A DNA stretch of 64,000 nt, taken from the IMG/VR virus record IMGVR_UViG_3300021364_000012, positions 1 to 64,000 of that record; one strand, 5' to 3'. Below, in pieces: positions 16,770 to 26,676 of the stretch; within the stretch, counting starts at the first letter, position 1, and the number at the start of each line of letters is the position of its first letter. The position numbers and the translations under genes are program-made. The notes under the pieces were generated by a model, which saw only the letters and a list, made by a program, of their open reading frames with translations, ran no database searches and was not told the origin of the DNA. This DNA comes from a virus.

Positions 16770-19700
16770 TGGGAACACAGGCTTGTAATAAACCTCTACA
16801 AGAAGACCTGTTGGGTCTTCGGGGTCTCTTACAACTGAAAGACCTGTGTAAGAATCAATGATCTGCTCTTTCACAAGGTCTTTAAAGAGCATATTGACTC
16901 TACCCTCAATCTGACCAATCACAGAAGATAGGTATTTCTGACCAATATAACCTTCAAGAAGGTTTCTTGCTCTGAGATGTACCTCATCTGCAATCTGCAC
17001 TACGGTAGGAACCTTGGTCAAGGTAGAGCTAACATCCGTAGTCAAACCATGTCTGATCTTCAGATTATTTCCTGCGGGGACAAGAACACTCACACCTGAG
17101 TTCGCCACTTGATTAGCATCTACAGCATCAAGAGTTCTCAAGAGAGAATCGAAGCCAACAACAAGACGGTTTGTCCAAGGAGTCGCCGCATCAATTGTCG
17201 AAGAAGTTGTCGCACAAGCCACTGCAACTGCGAGGTATCTTCCGTCTACAATCAAATTCTGAGAAACACCCTGTGTGTTGGTGAAAGTCAAGCTCAAGAT
17301 GTCAGGGTAAACAAGACGAACTCTTGAGTTATTTGTCACACTAGCAAGATGACTTGCTCTCTCAGGTAAAGTGCCTGCACTCATACCCAAAATAGCAGTA
17401 CGCTCTGATCTAAATCTGAGACTAGACTGAACATCGCAGTGCTTAGAAATCTCAGAAAGAATAACCTCGTCAGCAGGTACAAGCGGAACGATAATGTTCG
17501 GCTGAATCGCATTCTGAACAATATCACCTTCAACATCTGCAAGAGCGTTAGCTACTTGAAGTGAAGTTAGGCTTGTCGCACCCTCCTCAAGAGGAACCTG
17601 ATGCAAGGCAACAGCGTTAGCTCCATTTAAGAATGCAAGGTAAGCACCCAAAGAAAGAGGATTCTCTGCACCTACTTCACCGAACGCAGAAACAACATCT
17701 GAAAGACGAGTGAACACACTTGTACCAAACACAGATTTCTTACGAACAAGGTTCATATAATAAAGAGTGCCGATAGAAGGTTCACTACCACTCTTATTAA
17801 ACGTCTCAACAATCGCAGTGTCACCACTTGCAGTCCCTAGCGTATTGCTTACGAAAAGCTGAACACCTGGAACCACATTAACAGGGATGTTTGCGTTTGC
17901 AGTTAATGTCTTGGAGACCTTGAAAGTAAGAGTCGCATTAGCCCCTGTAGGATAAGGTTGCTCTCCGTCTCTAGGCAGAAGCGTGAAGGTGAAGCCTGTC
18001 ACACTGTCCACATAAGTTTGACCAATAACACCGTCTGCACCCACTCCTGCATTAAGAGTAGAAGTATTGGCAGAGCCTGTTCCGTTAGAAACAGAAGATA
18101 CTACAAAGAACCCTTGATAAGGAGCTTCACCTACAGCACCATCTGCGGTAGTGATCTTCAGTCCATTCCCAACGGTAGTGATCGCATTTCCACCTGTAAA
18201 GTTAATTACAGATTGAACTCCGCCTCTCAACTGCTCGAAAGAAACAAACTCTGAGCCTGCTTCATTTCTTGTAACGTAAGAAATACCATGTGCTCTGTAT
18301 TTATCCGCTTCCACACCGTCAAGCATAGCCCAAGCAAAATCAGTCGCAACACTATAGTTGTTGTTGAGAGCTGAAGAAACTGCACTTGCAGAAACAAGAC
18401 GAGGCGTGAAAATCTGACCCTCTGAAAGACCGAAGACAGAGTTCGCACTACCATCGAGAACTTCAATGAAAGAGTCTACAGTCTCAAGAGTATCTACAAT
18501 ACGAAGACGTACACCCTCTCTCTTCAGAGAAACATTAGCCAAGCCCCCTAGAGCGGTGTGGATGTCACCATTGATGCTTGTGACTTCCCCATTCGCAGAA
18601 CCTAAGAAAGTTATTTCTTGTGCTACACCTGAAATGTTTAATCTTAAAACATTGTTAGCTGGGAAATCTCCGCTACCGTCATAGAATTTAACCGCAGGGT
18701 CTGTGTCCACTTGAAGACCTTGCCAAGAAGAGCGAAGTACAAGAGATGCAGGCTCAACTACAGATTGTCTCGCTGACTTAGTGAACCCAAGCTGTAGTCC
18801 GAGCTTCGGAAGAATATCTCCACCAACAACCTCAATACCAAGATCAACAGGTGGGAAATAGTTGTCTCCAATAAGAGTTCTGCTTCTCAGTAAGATACGA
18901 GCCTTAGCAGTGTTAGTACCATCGCTATCAAGAGAAATAGTAATGTCTTCTGCAATAGGGAGAATACCCCACTTAGTCTGAGTCCCATTTGACGCCACAT
19001 CGGTGTCAATACCTGCAATAGAAGCAAAATCGGTTATGGCAACACCTTGTGCAACAAACTCAAGATACCCAAAAGTATCTGCATCAGCTACGGTATTCAT
19101 TCTGAATACAAGACGACCATCCTCTACTACGCAGTCTACGTCCAACCCTGCGGTAGCATTCGCATCAAGTTGATCGAGTTCTGTAGAAATAGCCGTTGCC
19201 AACTCATCTGGAGTATAATCATCAGCAGGTACGGTAATCGTAAATTCAGTCGCCGCTACAGTATCACCTACATAATTCAACTTAATCTTATCGTATGAAC
19301 CTGCAACAACAGTCAAGTTGCCGATTGGAGACATACAATGATACTTTGCACCTGTTAAACTCGAAGAAGCATTTAAAGCTGCTACGATGTGAGATGCTTT
19401 TGCATTTGCTTGCCCTAGAATAGACGAAGAAATAGCGACCCCATCTATTTCTAACTCAACAGCTCCAGTTAAAGTGCCAAGATGAGAATTATCTGAAGCG
19501 GCGGTGTAAGGGAGAGGCTCACTCACTAAGGTAGTAAAGAAACCCTTTTGAGCAAGACCTGTTGGGTTGCTCAAGTCTACAGTCTTTGACTTATCTGCAC
19601 TCGTACCAAGATCAACTCTAATTGTATCTGAGTGTGAGTCTACAATACGATAAGGAGCAGAACCATGAGAAGTGAATACCGCAGGGGTTGCTTCAAAGCT

Positions 19701-21488
19701 CTCAATCTGAACAGTCACAGTCTCTTCTACAGGAGAGCCACCTTCGACTCTTGCGTCAGAAATAGCCTCTGAGCCTGAAGGGAAAGAAAGGAACGTAGTC
19801 GTTAAATCTGAGCCTTTCCCTGTAAATCTAGGTGCAAAAAGACTCTTACCGCTATTAGAAATAGTGTAAGTGCCTTCTGTGCTACCACCAACAGAAACTA
19901 CAGAGAGAGTATAACCTTCACCCGCAAGAGAAATCTCATCTTGGATGTTGTTGTAGTAGAAAGTAGCAAAGACTTTCTGACCAACAGGTACAGGAGTCTC
20001 CAAAACAATAGTGGAGTCCGAAGGATTAACTCTTACTACTCTAACAGGCTCTTTGTCGAGAGCGTCTGAAAGACTCACACCGACTCTAGCAGTAATAAGG
20101 TTAGGGTTGGAAGTTGCAAGACCTCTACCCGAACCATCAGTAGCTTGATGTGGGAGCTTGAAAGAAATAGCAGAAGTAGAAGTATCTACTACAGAAGAAC
20201 ACTCCATTAAGAATGCTCTTTCGTCTCTCAATACAGGGTTAATCTGATTAGAGCCAAAAGAGACATCACCAATCTGACCTGCACCTGCTGATGCAAGTGC
20301 AGAAGTCCCCCAATAGATTTTATCATCTCTGAGAACCCAATCAACACCTTCTAAGAAGTTAGAAGAAGAGCCACCACCTCCTGGAACCAAGGAAACGAGA
20401 CCAAGAGAAACCACGTCTCTACTAGGAACGTAGTCAAAAGAATCTCTGAAAGTATTGTGGTGGTAGCTTATTTCTACGCTAGAACCTACAAGCGGTGCAG
20501 AAGGAAGAACTATAGCACCTGTTGCCCCATCGACAGATGAAGGCACAACTGCCACTCCGTCAACTAATACGGTAACGTCCGAAACGTCTGTGGTTACAAT
20601 ACCACCATTCGTACCATCAACAAGTGGTGTGTTGTGGGTATAGAAAGTACTATTTCTTGAAGAACCTGTCTGACCTTCAACCACGCCAAGAGACGAGTTT
20701 GCAGAGCCAGAACCGATCAAGATAGAACCTTTTGCAGAGAACTTAAGATTCTTAGAGCCTTCTTGGTCTGTATAAGAAGTAACTGTAAGAGAACCTAAGC
20801 TCTGTGCGTCAAATCGAGATACGATAACATCAACATGGTCATCTCTTGTAGTACCTTCACCCTTTAGAGGAAGAGTCACTACATAAGAAGCACCATCTAC
20901 AGACACCATGAAAGTACGGCTCTCAGGCCCAATCGCCATATCACCCTGCCCCCCAAACAAATCAGAGTTTGTTGGGGTTACTTGAGATGAAAGGTCTTCG
21001 AGACTTACAGAAGTATCTTCACGATTGAAGAAATAACTGATTCTAACATCGTCACCAAGGCTAGGAGCTTCAGAAAGAGTGACTACACCTAGCCCACCAT
21101 CTACAGAAAGAACTACAACAAGGTTTCCATTGATTGTAGCTGTAACCGAGCTAGGAGAAAGTGTAGTAGTCCCTGTGCCATCTCCCGTAACTAATGGGAA
21201 ATGACGTGCTCGTACTTGCTGAGAAGTCCCGTCAAAATCCCCTAAGATCAGGGAGCCGTCAGGGTTAGTGCCAAATACCGCACGACCTGTAGCATCCTCC
21301 TCTACCATAGTCTGATCTACAGTAGAAGAAGAGCCTCTAACCAAGCTGACTCCCTCAACAGAAAAAGTCTCTTTGCCTGATCCAATCAAAAGAGGGACTC
21401 GACCTACGACGCCTGCTGTGACGGTAGGACTCTCAAAAACAGATTCAGTGTAAACTCCGGGAGGAGCGTATCCACCTCTAATAGCCAT
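16725..21488 (-). CDS. tail sheath protein, unusually large
   Basis: A 1587-residue protein. The N terminus (AIRGGYAPPGVYTES) and the last 200 residues, including NNLKIRHGLTTD and a long helix ending DLVKEQIIDSY, match contractile tail sheath proteins. The sheath contracts to drive the tube through the envelope. Usual sheaths are about 350-800 residues. Here a long series of beta-rich repeated-looking domains lies between the conserved ends; they probably form extra outer domains. Strong AAGGAG ribosome site. The downstream terminator lies in the tdk gene. Confidence 0.85.
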   Translation of the reverse strand: MAIRGGYAPPGVYTESVFESPTVTAGVVGRVPLLIGSGKETFSVEGVSLVRGSSSTVDQTMVEEDATGRAVFGTNPDGSLILGDFDGTSQQVRARHFPLVTGDGTGTTTLSPSSVTATINGNLVVVLSVDGGLGVVTLSEAPSLGDDVRISYFFNREDTSVSLEDLSSQVTPTNSDLFGGQGDMAIGPESRTFMVSVDGASYVVTLPLKGEGTTRDDHVDVIVSRFDAQSLGSLTVTSYTDQEGSKNLKFSAKGSILIGSGSANSSLGVVEGQTGSSRNSTFYTHNTPLVDGTNGGIVTTDVSDVTVLVDGVAVVPSSVDGATGAIVLPSAPLVGSSVEISYHHNTFRDSFDYVPSRDVVSLGLVSLVPGGGGSSSNFLEGVDWVLRDDKIYWGTSALASAGAGQIGDVSFGSNQINPVLRDERAFLMECSSVVDTSTSAISFKLPHQATDGSGRGLATSNPNLITARVGVSLSDALDKEPVRVVRVNPSDSTIVLETPVPVGQKVFATFYYNNIQDEISLAGEGYTLSVVSVGGSTEGTYTISNSGKSLFAPRFTGKGSDLTTTFLSFPSGSEAISDARVEGGSPVEETVTVQIESFEATPAVFTSHGSAPYRIVDSHSDTIRVDLGTSADKSKTVDLSNPTGLAQKGFFTTLVSEPLPYTAASDNSHLGTLTGAVELEIDGVAISSSILGQANAKASHIVAALNASSSLTGAKYHCMSPIGNLTVVAGSYDKIKLNYVGDTVAATEFTITVPADDYTPDELATAISTELDQLDANATAGLDVDCVVEDGRLVFRMNTVADADTFGYLEFVAQGVAITDFASIAGIDTDVASNGTQTKWGILPIAEDITISLDSDGTNTAKARILLRSRTLIGDNYFPPVDLGIEVVGGDILPKLGLQLGFTKSARQSVVEPASLVLRSSWQGLQVDTDPAVKFYDGSGDFPANNVLRLNISGVAQEITFLGSANGEVTSINGDIHTALGGLANVSLKREGVRLRIVDTLETVDSFIEVLDGSANSVFGLSEGQIFTPRLVSASAVSSALNNNYSVATDFAWAMLDGVEADKYRAHGISYVTRNEAGSEFVSFEQLRGGVQSVINFTGGNAITTVGNGLKITTADGAVGEAPYQGFFVVSSVSNGTGSANTSTLNAGVGADGVIGQTYVDSVTGFTFTLLPRDGEQPYPTGANATLTFKVSKTLTANANIPVNVVPGVQLFVSNTLGTASGDTAIVETFNKSGSEPSIGTLYYMNLVRKKSVFGTSVFTRLSDVVSAFGEVGAENPLSLGAYLAFLNGANAVALHQVPLEEGATSLTSLQVANALADVEGDIVQNAIQPNIIVPLVPADEVILSEISKHCDVQSSLRFRSERTAILGMSAGTLPERASHLASVTNNSRVRLVYPDILSLTFTNTQGVSQNLIVDGRYLAVAVACATTSSTIDAATPWTNRLVVGFDSLLRTLDAVDANQVANSGVSVLVPAGNNLKIRHGLTTDVSSTLTKVPTVVQIADEVHLRARNLLEGYIGQKYLSSVIGQIEGRVNMLFKDLVKEQIIDSYTGLSVVRDPEDPTGLLVEVYYKPVFPLLYIQFTFNIRSSI

Positions 21489-21490
21489 AG

Positions 21491-21922
21491 TTATTTCTCC
21501 TTGGTTTCTATGTTATTCTGAGCCTTAATATTGTCCATAGCAGAAATCCTGCTAGTACGCATTTTAGAACTTACTTCAGGAATGGAGTCATACGAACCAT
21601 CTTCCATTCTTACGATCTCTTTACCTGTGACATTATTTCTATTGATAATGTCCCATTTATCTCTTCTTCTTTGATAGATCGTTTCCCATTTTTGACGTGC
21701 GTCTTCTCCGATAACTCGATCAAAATCTAAATCGAAGGACTCTATCCCTGTTTCTTGTGTCTTCATCGTTTTATTAACAGTAGATACGAAACCTACAGAC
21801 AACGAAGAACCTTCTGCCACAGCTTTTTCCCCACAGTCGCAAGTAACGCTGTGTGTTTCTTTTGAAGTTCGTCTTCTAAGACTTAAACCACAAACTTGGC
21901 ATTGGAATTTCTTCAAGGGCAT
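21491..21922 (-). CDS. zinc-ribbon protein upstream of sheath
   Basis: A 143-residue protein, start taken at ATG 21922 because the ribbon begins MPLKKFQC; a longer start at 21949 is possible. Two Cys pairs (CQVC and CDC) form a zinc ribbon, followed by a long charged helical part. It ends two bases before the sheath start codon, so the genes are probably cotranscribed. Possible sheath or tail assembly factor (inference from position). Confidence 0.6.
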   Translation of the reverse strand: MPLKKFQCQVCGLSLRRRTSKETHSVTCDCGEKAVAEGSSLSVGFVSTVNKTMKTQETGIESFDLDFDRVIGEDARQKWETIYQRRRDKWDIINRNNVTGKEIVRMEDGSYDSIPEVSSKMRTSRISAMDNIKAQNNIETKEK

Positions 21923-21971
21923 AAAAGTATTCTTTCTCCACACGACCAATAAAACAAACTACATAGAAAAA

Positions 21972-23072
21972 CTATAAGAGACGCTGTATCAAACTTCTAT
22001 TTCCTAAGCCCACCACAGGCTTCTCTAACGTATCTAGCTGAATGCCTTGCCTAGAGATACTCTGAATCGGCGTCACTAAAGGATAATGAAGAAACCAATC
22101 TGTTTGTAACGTAAAAGAAATAGATGCGGTATAGAAATAATCGTCACCATTATCATCATACACCTCTTCGGCTTCGCCACCGAGAGACACGTCTGAAAGT
22201 TCGATCCCCATCGTAGCCAACCGAGGTCTAAGAGTAGACCAAATCCAAACAGCAGTATTATCCGCAATATCTGCTTGGCTGTGTACATCTCTAGCGATCA
22301 TATCCAAGTCTACGCTCACATCCCACCTCCCACCATATTCATGGGCTACCTCTTCCCTTTCCTCCGTCACTATAATCGCCATTTCATCTCCACCTCTAAG
22401 TCTACGACCAAAGACAATATTAACACCCTCAACGATTTCCCTATAAGCCATAGCAGGGCGTACCTTAAAAGGACCTGTCTGTTCTTTTTTTGAGGTGTAA
22501 AGAACCTTGTAGCTCAAAACTTTAGATGGCTCTTCGAGAAGAGTAACTTTATCCTCCTCAAGAATATACTCTGAAAGACCAAGCGATCTACCTGAAGGAT
22601 ACTCAACCACTCTCAAACTGTCTTCTATGGGAAGATCAGAAAGCATTATTTCTGTTTTAGAAATAAAAGTAGGAGAAGACTCTACATTCCTAACATATTT
22701 CTGAACATATACGTCATGTTCTCGGACACTAGGGTCTGTGTGATCGGGTTCATAAACAGAAATAATATAAACACCCGGCTCTCTAGGTTTGAATGTGTCC
22801 TCTCGCACCCACTCTATAGAGCCATATGTTTTGTCGGGAACTTTAGCTAAAGAAACAAAACCTTCCACTGTAGCAATAAAATTGTTTGGGCTGAGAACAA
22901 CATTGCTCGCTCCGCTAGTCTTTACAACCATCCCAAACTGAGGACGCTCTTCAAAAGAATATTTCCCCTGTATATTCTTAGCGAAATCCTCATATCTAGG
23001 ATGGTCTGACCAATACGCCCTAAGTTCTCTTATAATACGATCTCTTACTGCAAGTGAAAGGTGGTGGTACAT
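21972..23072 (-). CDS. virion structural protein, possible tail terminator/connector
   Basis: A 366-residue protein with a good GAGGAG ribosome site. It is mostly beta-rich, with a helical N terminus typical of connector proteins and a C-terminal segment SISFTLQTDWFLHYPL. It precedes the zinc-ribbon and sheath genes in the same transcription unit, where tail-terminator or neck genes usually sit. No specific family was recognised. Confidence 0.55.
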   Translation of the reverse strand: MYHHLSLAVRDRIIRELRAYWSDHPRYEDFAKNIQGKYSFEERPQFGMVVKTSGASNVVLSPNNFIATVEGFVSLAKVPDKTYGSIEWVREDTFKPREPGVYIISVYEPDHTDPSVREHDVYVQKYVRNVESSPTFISKTEIMLSDLPIEDSLRVVEYPSGRSLGLSEYILEEDKVTLLEEPSKVLSYKVLYTSKKEQTGPFKVRPAMAYREIVEGVNIVFGRRLRGGDEMAIIVTEEREEVAHEYGGRWDVSVDLDMIARDVHSQADIADNTAVWIWSTLRPRLATMGIELSDVSLGGEAEEVYDDNGDDYFYTASISFTLQTDWFLHYPLVTPIQSISRQGIQLDTLEKPVVGLGNRSLIQRLL

Positions 23073-23075
23073 ATC

Positions 23076-23285
23076 TTACTCCTCTCTTTTTATGTGCAAT
23101 TCTAAAGTATTATTCTTCATCTTTACATAGATAACACCTTTAAGGTGTTGCTCAGAATAAACTAAGCCCTTCGAGTCTTCGCACAATATCTTTACTGTAT
23201 CGAAGCCTTTTGCATGTTGGCTTTCAACTCCTATGTAAATTACAGGTTGCGTTTCTGTACAAGCTTCTTCGTATTTCTTGGGCAT
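23076..23285 (-). CDS. small hypothetical protein
   Basis: A 69-residue protein with an AGGAG ribosome site and predicted alternating beta strands. It ends three bases before the next structural gene. Function unknown. Confidence 0.5.
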   Translation of the reverse strand: MPKKYEEACTETQPVIYIGVESQHAKGFDTVKILCEDSKGLVYSEQHLKGVIYVKMKNNTLELHIKREE

Positions 23286-23338
23286 AGCTATTTCTCCTGT
23301 CTCACACGGGAGAAATATATAAAGATTTTAAAAAGAAG

Positions 23339-23375
23339 CCCTCTATGTAGTTTTTTTATAGCTCATAATAGAGGG
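23339..23375. promoter_or_regulatory. inverted repeat between divergent genes
   Basis: Eight-base arms CCCTCTAT and ATAGAGGG with a 21-base AT-rich spacer lie just upstream of the plus-strand gene at 23396. The spacing suits a dimeric repressor site over a promoter, but no clear promoter boxes are seen. Confidence 0.3.
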
Positions 23376-23395
23376 TAAGAAACACAAAAAAGAAA

Positions 23396-23740
23396 GTGAA
23401 AACCATGAAATCAGTAATTGAAGAACTAGAATCAAGAGTTGCACAGCTAGAAAAACAAGCAAAGGCTGAAAGTGCAGGAGACAAGATAATAAAAGAAACC
23501 AAAAAGGACCTTGAAGAGATGGAAATGTCTCTTAATATGTGGGGGAAAATTATAGAGGGACATTACACAAAAAACAAAGAGGCATATGGGAGTGAAGGTT
23601 CTTCTATGGAACTTTACATAAACACGCTGACAGGTAGAGGCAAAAGAGACATCCAAATGTCGATTATGAAGTTAATCACAGCCTTAACTGCGGTAAAAGA
23701 AGCCTATGACCGCATAGACACGGTTGAGAAAAACAAATAA
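23396..23740 (+). CDS. small coiled-coil protein
   Basis: A 114-residue protein on its own plus-strand unit. The first 45 residues form a heptad coiled coil (VIEELESRVAQLEKQAKAE); the rest is helical. GAAAGTG precedes the start codon. No family was recognised. Confidence 0.5.
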   Translation: MKTMKSVIEELESRVAQLEKQAKAESAGDKIIKETKKDLEEMEMSLNMWGKIIEGHYTKNKEAYGSEGSSMELYINTLTGRGKRDIQMSIMKLITALTAVKEAYDRIDTVEKNK

Positions 23741-23764
23741 GAAGGACACTCTATTGGCTTCATT

Positions 23765-26674
23765 TTAGGGTGTCACGGCATCTACAAAGATACCTAAAGC
23801 CTTTGCCCAATTCTTACGCTTATATCTCTTGAGACTCACCCAAAAAGGACGATCTGAAACCCATTTGCGTATCTCGCTATTGAGCTTATCCGCACTAACC
23901 TTACGCCTCTTAAATTCTGTGACCTCATCGAGGAGGCGAGAGTAAAACTCAATGTCATCCAAAGCATGAATAGAAATCAGCTCGGAGTCCATACCCTCTC
24001 TCGCATACTGTACTCTTAACTCTTTCTGTTTCTGTTTCATATCCAAACGAAACTTTTTTCCTCTTGTTTGACCTGGTAACCCTGCTTCCTCTATGTTCGC
24101 TTTGTTAGCGTAATGCTGTTGCATGGCGTGGACTAGCTCATGTCCTGCTATCGTTTCCCGATCTTGTAGATACCTGAGAGGGAGTTCAGTCATATTCTTG
24201 AGAACATTAAAGATGATGTGGTGAATACCATCCCAATAATAGTTAGCTGCACCATGTGAGGACTCTTGAAGATGCACTGCGATTAAACCTAGTTCATCAT
24301 CTTCAATGTAGTATCTACCTCCGTCTTTAACCTTGTACTTTGACAGTCGCTCAACCGCTTCTAGGTAATCATCACGCATTATGGCGAGGATGTATTTCTT
24401 ATCCCCTGTTGTCCATTTTTTAAGCTCACGAATTATTTCGATTTGCATGTCTGAGATCGTCCCAATGAGAGCCTTATTCCCTCTTGGGTTATTAAAGATG
24501 CTCTGTGCATCAAGTTGATCTACTTTTGCCTTAAGCTTATAGAAATCAGGGTAGGTAAGATTTGCAGACTTTAACTGATCTGCTATTTCTGAAAACGCAC
24601 GTTGTGCGTTATTTACTTGGAAGATGACCTCTTCCTCATCATGCTCACCTCTTTTGACCCCAAGGGGTAGGTATCCAAGGTCTTCAAGTATCCATTCAAG
24701 ACCCTCAACGGACTCAGCGTTCAGCCCCCCTTTGGAGCTATCCTCTTTTTCCCTTCTAAGCCAGTATTGGGCGAGTAAGCCTTTACCTATTTCTGATACT
24801 TGGTCGATGAGATGTTGTGGGGGTCTGATTAATCCTGCTTTTCTTAAAGGAGAGCCGTTGTTCTCAAAACCACTGTCATAAGGTATGACTCTAGCAGAAC
24901 CGCTACCACTATCATGCACATAACCTAAATCTAAGTTATTAGCGGGCTTTCTGCCATTAGCCTCTGACTTGTCAAGATTACGATACTTCAAGTTCGGAGA
25001 GTCGGGGGAAGGTCTGCCAATATTTCTAGCAGTGTCTCCATTCGGTAAAGAGCTTCTGTTTTTACCTTTAGGATTCTCTGAATCTCCGACAGGAGTCCCT
25101 GTCGTAAAGCTAGAAAGAGAGTCGGGTGGCGAGACTTCCCTATAGAACTCAGCTCTCTTATTGATTTTACTATTTCTCTCATAGAGCCGTTTAGCTAGTA
25201 GAACACCTGCCTCATTATCTGAATAATAATGGACTCCACGATCTATCCGAGACTGTGCCACCATATTTGCCACCTCTAATAACTCTCGCCTTAAAGAGGG
25301 GTATTTCTCAGATAGCAAATAAGCAACATAATACGCCTGTGTCGTATGTCCACTAGGATATGAAGGAGTCTGTGCTGACTCTAAGTAGTCAAACTTAAAG
25401 TCAAAACCGTACATTTGTGCGAGCACGTTTGGTCGAACGACGTTGAAATAGTTTTTATGGGAATAAATAATATCTGATATTTCTTCCATAGTATTTCTAA
25501 TAGTAACAGCGTCCTCTGAAATACCATATTCACTTAAAAGAGAAGAAAAAAGATACTCTGATTTCTGATCTAAAAAGTAACGGAGACTCTCGGAGTTATA
25601 TTTATTCTCATATTGATGAGAGATTAAAGGCAACTCACTGAGTAAATACTCATAAGTAGGTGGGCTAGGGATCAAAATCTCAGTAAGATTCGCCTTCTTC
25701 TTCTTGATCTCTTTAGCCTCCTCACTAAAAGTCGGAGTGTTAACAGGCTTTTGCCCACGATGTTTAGCCTCTTCCCTCCTCTTATTCTTAGCAAGCTCTG
25801 CCCTTTCTTCTTTGGGCATCCCGTATGCTTTTTCTCTTGGCATACATTTGAGGGGTTTCTTTCCGTTGCTTGTAACAGTAGCCCATTCTTTCGTACTAGA
25901 CACGCCGCATGGGCCAACAATGTCACCTGGTTCATACTCTTTCTCGTCTCCGTCTTTTTTCTTAACAGTGTGTTTGATTGGAGTGATAGCGATCCAATCC
26001 CCCCAAGTAGCTCGCTCATCGGGTTTACCACCACCATGCCCCGAGAACCAAGTATCTAAGCCACCATGCCCCGTATTTTTCATTTTAGAGTCATCTCGCT
26101 TCGACACCTTCAAGTATCGAGAAACAATTTTAGTACCCATATCTTGACTCTTAGAGCCTGTTTTGCCCCCATAGCAGTCAACATATGGACGACAAGAAGC
26201 CTTCTCTGAGAACCCCATGTCCTCACAACTCTTAGACTCACAATGCTCTCTATCCCACTTACGAGGCATCTTGTACGAGGTGTCTTTCCCCGAAGAGTTC
26301 TTTCTCAGAGAAGGATTTCTGAGCATGGTATCTCTTGTCCTGAAATCCTTGTTCCTACCCTTGTTAGGCTTGAACCCAAATCTCCTATAAAATTTAGTCA
26401 AACGAGACACCGAACTAGCACCAAAGTCTGTGGAGGGAGAAAGAGATAACATAACCCCATTATCATCTGCCCAAGAGATAATCTGAGACATAACCTCTGA
26501 GCCTAAGCCTCGTTTTCGGTTTTCAGAGGGAATCTGAACTGTCATGATCCTGACGATAGGGGCGTGATATTCATCGCCACTCGATAGGAAAGAAGTCCAT
26601 AAGACAAGACCCTGATATTGGCTCTCTAAGTTACCTTCTAGTGTCTTTAGCGATTGCTCTAAAGTAGGCGACAT
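23765..26674 (-). CDS. fusion of GNAT, Cys-rich, PAP2 phosphatase and zinc metallopeptidase domains
   Basis: A 969-residue protein with four recognisable parts. Residues 1-105 resemble a GNAT acetyltransferase (VQIPSENRKRGLGSEVM). Residues 135-285 hold a Cys-rich module (HCESKSC, SCRPYVDCY). Residues 355-500 carry the complete PAP2/haloperoxidase signature: KX6RP (407-415), PSGH (440-443) and SRX5HX3D (475-486). Residues 845-849 are HELVH, the HExxH zinc site of metallopeptidases. Low-complexity linkers join them. It lies in the structural gene run, so it may be packaged and cleaved. The combined role is unknown. Confidence 0.7.
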   Translation of the reverse strand: MSPTLEQSLKTLEGNLESQYQGLVLWTSFLSSGDEYHAPIVRIMTVQIPSENRKRGLGSEVMSQIISWADDNGVMLSLSPSTDFGASSVSRLTKFYRRFGFKPNKGRNKDFRTRDTMLRNPSLRKNSSGKDTSYKMPRKWDREHCESKSCEDMGFSEKASCRPYVDCYGGKTGSKSQDMGTKIVSRYLKVSKRDDSKMKNTGHGGLDTWFSGHGGGKPDERATWGDWIAITPIKHTVKKKDGDEKEYEPGDIVGPCGVSSTKEWATVTSNGKKPLKCMPREKAYGMPKEERAELAKNKRREEAKHRGQKPVNTPTFSEEAKEIKKKKANLTEILIPSPPTYEYLLSELPLISHQYENKYNSESLRYFLDQKSEYLFSSLLSEYGISEDAVTIRNTMEEISDIIYSHKNYFNVVRPNVLAQMYGFDFKFDYLESAQTPSYPSGHTTQAYYVAYLLSEKYPSLRRELLEVANMVAQSRIDRGVHYYSDNEAGVLLAKRLYERNSKINKRAEFYREVSPPDSLSSFTTGTPVGDSENPKGKNRSSLPNGDTARNIGRPSPDSPNLKYRNLDKSEANGRKPANNLDLGYVHDSGSGSARVIPYDSGFENNGSPLRKAGLIRPPQHLIDQVSEIGKGLLAQYWLRREKEDSSKGGLNAESVEGLEWILEDLGYLPLGVKRGEHDEEEVIFQVNNAQRAFSEIADQLKSANLTYPDFYKLKAKVDQLDAQSIFNNPRGNKALIGTISDMQIEIIRELKKWTTGDKKYILAIMRDDYLEAVERLSKYKVKDGGRYYIEDDELGLIAVHLQESSHGAANYYWDGIHHIIFNVLKNMTELPLRYLQDRETIAGHELVHAMQQHYANKANIEEAGLPGQTRGKKFRLDMKQKQKELRVQYAREGMDSELISIHALDDIEFYSRLLDEVTEFKRRKVSADKLNSEIRKWVSDRPFWVSLKRYKRKNWAKALGIFVDAVTP

Positions 26675-26676
26675 GA

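Noticed and set aside
23765-26674. Frameshifted or fused neighbouring genes
   Set aside because: The frame is continuous, domains are joined by normal linkers and there is one clear ribosome site; nothing suggests a sequencing error.
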